A DNA stretch of 20,076 nucleotides from Hofstenia miamia (Eukaryota; Xenacoelomorpha; Acoela), in contig SCFE01000002.1 in the NCBI GenBank assembly GCA_004352715.1, positions 2,267,315 to 2,287,390 of the forward strand, in the 5' to 3' direction. The notes beneath the pieces were generated by a model. The model searched no databases. It had not been told where the DNA came from and saw only the letters and a program-made list of their open reading frames with translations. Below are positions 18,437 to 20,076 of the stretch, piece after piece. The translations under genes were made by a program, and so were the position numbers. Positions within the stretch are counted from its first letter, which is position 1, and every line of letters begins with the position of its first letter.

Positions 18437-18910
18437 TGAAGTTTACAAGAAGAATCAACTTGTTCACACCAAATTTCAATGAATATGTACCAATTTTCAA
18501 ATTAAATATGCTAGAGCAAAGAGTAAGTCAAGAAACTGCAGCAGCAAGATTCCCACTATATTTGGATGGAGTAGCCTATCAGCACTGCCTGATGTCAGAT
18601 AATATGGTAAAACATAATTATGAATCATTGATCAGTGATCTTAAAGCATACTACAGAGGCAAAAGCTTCAAACACCAGTATAAGCTGATGCTTCAAAAGT
18701 TGTGAAGCAAGAAATTTGATGATCTGCAAACATACATTCAACAGGTGGAGTGAATGTTGAAACTAAGTTCATGGGAGAACTCATACAATATATATGACTT
18801 ATATGCAAAGGTCTGCTGAACTCAGAAAAGCATGCAAATTAAAGAAGACGTGGAAGATTTCATAAAACTTTAAGCACAAGGCCATGTTGCTGAGTGTGAT
18901 CCCTGTAACA
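18436..18910 (+). pseudogene. gag-like remnant of a Ty3/gypsy-type retroelement
   Basis: One plus-strand frame runs NLFTPNFNEYVPIFKLNM, then QETAAARFPLYLDGVAYQH, HNYESLISDLKAYY and KFDDLQTYIQQVE. This matches the retrotransposon gag core pattern 'F.G....(W)...F......w....ka..lp..L.G.A...y..l.......y..l...l...F', followed by the 'e.l..Y...l' helix. Stops interrupt it, first TGA at 18703-18705, then two more TGA and one TAA before a short Cys-containing stretch (AECDPC). The sequence upstream of the ATG at 18436 is piggyBac-derived, so the gag N-terminus is missing. Confidence 0.6.
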
Positions 18911-19159
18911 ATCAATGGAGCAGTGATGGGAAAAGTTCAGTACAAATTAATCAATGCTTCCAGAGACTATATGGACACAAAAGAAACACTAGAGGTTGTA
19001 AATATAAAAATAGCCAACACTACATTCACACACACACTTACAGTGGTGGACATACAGATAAACTCTTTACCCTATGAGCTGATTTTAGGAAGTGACTTCT
19101 TGAAACAGCATAATTGTGTTATCAACTTCAAAAAGTACTCAAAATACAGGAGGAAATAA
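18884..19159 (+). pseudogene. retropepsin-like protease remnant
   Basis: The plus-strand frame reads LLSVIPVTINGAVMGKVQ and ends VVDIQINSLPYELILGSDFL, KQHNCVINF. The ELILGSDFL.....VINF block is the C-terminal strand/loop of Ty3/gypsy proteases (ILG.DFL....a.id), and VTING is the usual start. The catalytic D-S/T-G triplet expected about 10 residues after VTING is not present, so the active site is lost. Beyond 19159 a second frame (HDEVVHFKLNGNVNLLPNQ) looks like the linker to reverse transcriptase, but the enzyme itself is deleted before the right LTR at 19381. Confidence 0.65.
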
Positions 19160-19380
19160 TATCCACATCAAATGATATTGAACATGATGAAGTGGTCCAT
19201 TTCAAACTGAATGGAAATGTGAACTTGCTTCCTAATCAATAGAAACAGAGGACATTAGTGATTGCAAAATTATGGCATACAATCAGATTATTACAGGAGT
19301 TGCTGAGGAACAGAATAATATGACCAAGCAAGAGCCTGTATGCTGCAGTGACACTATTGGTGAAACAGGGCAGAAAACAT

Positions 19381-20016
19381 TGTAGCATCATCCAAAAAGC
19401 AACTAAGCTGCAAAGCGAGGAACAACGTCGAATGATTAATAATAATTAGAATTGATTGTAAAATTTAGTTAATGATCTTAGTTATTTTTGTAAGATGCAA
19501 CTAAGCTTTAATATTGTTCAAAATAAGGAAAACTTGTTAGCCGATCAAGTAACATTTGACAAATTAAATTGAGCGAAATAACGCTTACGTAGGAACAGCC
19601 ATATTGGCAGATGAATCATTTGAAATTTAAAATCAGCAGGTACTTTTTGGAAAATTTTATAAATAGCTTTGAACTAATCAGAATGTTGATGAACAATAAA
19701 TTCTTCGGAGTTTATTTTACTTTCATTCTACTCTTATCTGGTTTGATTATTTAATAAAATGTGCAGCTAGGCAAGTTGTGTCGAGTAGGGGCTGGATTCC
19801 ATCACGGGATCAATTTGAAGGGTCCTTGTGCCAGTCACGAAACCGCACTTATGTTACAGTTAGGAGTTTTTCGATTCTTGCCTAGTCTGACTATTGATCA
19901 ATACATGTATGAAATAATCAATGCTTGAAACGACTGGATAGTCGACCCTTAGGAATATATATATGTTCTTAAATGTAGGAGACTCAACTATAATTGACTT
20001 GATAAATGACCTTACA
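19381..20016 (+). repeat. 3' LTR (right direct repeat)
   Basis: It starts TGTAGCATCATCCAA directly after a purine-rich stretch (GAAACAGGGCAGAAAACAT) that could be a decayed polypurine tract. It repeats the ordered blocks of the left copy. TATAAATAG is at 19658-19666 (offset 277), AATAAA at about 19753 and GGGTCCTTG at 19820. The right boundary is set at a CA near 20016, where similarity to the left copy fades; this is uncertain by some tens of bases. Confidence 0.7.
19658..19666 (+). promoter_or_regulatory. LTR TATA box (right copy)
   Basis: TATAAATAG occurs at the offset equivalent to the left LTR. An AATAAA about 95 bp downstream is placed as expected for an R-region polyadenylation signal. 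Confidence 0.5.
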
Positions 20017-20076
20017 TGTAATACTATTAAATGTAGGTGTAGGAAACTGCAATCTTATTACTTAAATCATTTAGCC
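20017..20076. other. flanking sequence to window end
   Basis: TTAAATGTAGG occurs at about 19971 and again at about 20029, so the real LTR edge may fall in this area. Nothing else is recognised. Confidence 0.4.

Larger units (their letters stand above)
16116..20016 (+). mobile_element. degenerate Ty3/gypsy-like LTR element with nested piggyBac
   Basis: Two direct repeats of about 640 bp enclose 2.6 kb. The interior holds a piggyBac transposase remnant (to 18153, plus 3' sequence up to a TTAA at 18433-18436), then gag-like and protease-like remnants, in the order and strand expected for a Ty3/gypsy element. Reverse transcriptase, RNase H and integrase are absent, so this is an internally deleted copy. 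The repeats have diverged substantially (roughly a third of positions by eye), implying an old insertion. No target duplication is confirmed. An alternative is that the repeats are two unrelated-age copies of one LTR family rather than a pair. Confidence 0.6.

Noticed and set aside
16111-20069. AATCA before the left LTR (16111-16115) and at 20065-20069 as a target duplication
   Set aside because: The right copy does not follow a CA end and lies about 50 bp beyond where LTR similarity fades; 5 bp can match by chance.
1-20076. CRISPR arrays, bacterial operons, tRNA or rRNA genes
   Set aside because: No regularly spaced repeats, ribosome-binding sites or cloverleaf/rRNA cores were seen; spliced exons and eukaryotic transposons dominate.

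Overview
This is a strongly AT-rich, intron-bearing animal genomic segment. The repeat mix (piggyBac, hAT/CGGBP1-like, Tc1/mariner, Merlin, non-LTR and Ty3/gypsy-like remnants) and the style of the torsin gene suggest an invertebrate, probably an arthropod, but I cannot fix the species. There are three runs of N (9788-10087, 10617-10642, 13807-14806); two of them are bordered by (TA)n.

The only host gene I can name is a torsin-family AAA+ ATPase on the minus strand. Three consecutive internal exons are legible (6297-6104, 4095-3920, 847-670). Their splice phases join cleanly, and they carry Walker A, Walker B and sensor 1. Two of the junctions, after the ...YK and FL(S) motifs, match intron positions I recall from vertebrate torsins. 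The 5' exon(s) and the last exon are not found here. The introns hold a complete piggyBac-type MITE (1554-1768, TTAA on both sides) and a second inverted-repeat element rich in CGCGGGTG (3442-3786).

Upstream of the torsin exons, 6.3-13.8 kb is a graveyard of mobile elements with no intact gene. It holds a hAT-like terminus (about 6841), a minus-strand non-LTR reverse transcriptase split in two (9331-9098 and 8371-8222) by roughly 0.7 kb that includes a plus-strand CGGBP1/BED-like zinc-finger fragment (8644-8913), a Tc1/mariner-type transposase C-terminus running into a gap (9559-9787), and the 3' part of another LINE reverse transcriptase (12712-12200). Three short plus-strand coding-like stretches (10308-10432, 10645-10746, 11258-11558) are not assigned to a family.

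The right end (15.8-20.08 kb) is a nested structure. A Merlin-like N-terminal fragment lies just outside two diverged direct repeats of about 640 bp (16116-16765 and 19381-20016), read here as LTRs. Each repeat begins TGTAGCAT and has a TATAAATAG box at a matching offset. Between them lie a degenerate piggyBac transposase (about 16767-18153) without its N-terminal part, and gag- and protease-like remnants of a Ty3/gypsy-type element without reverse transcriptase, RNase H or integrase. At the left window edge, the 5' part of a non-LTR ORF with a Myb/SANT-like domain reads out on the minus strand after an (ATT)14 microsatellite.

I see no convincing new multi-gene system. The best leads are the composite LTR/piggyBac structure, the all-TGA pattern of nonsense codons in the piggyBac copy, the CGGBP1-like insertion inside a LINE, and the unassigned plus-strand coding remnants.
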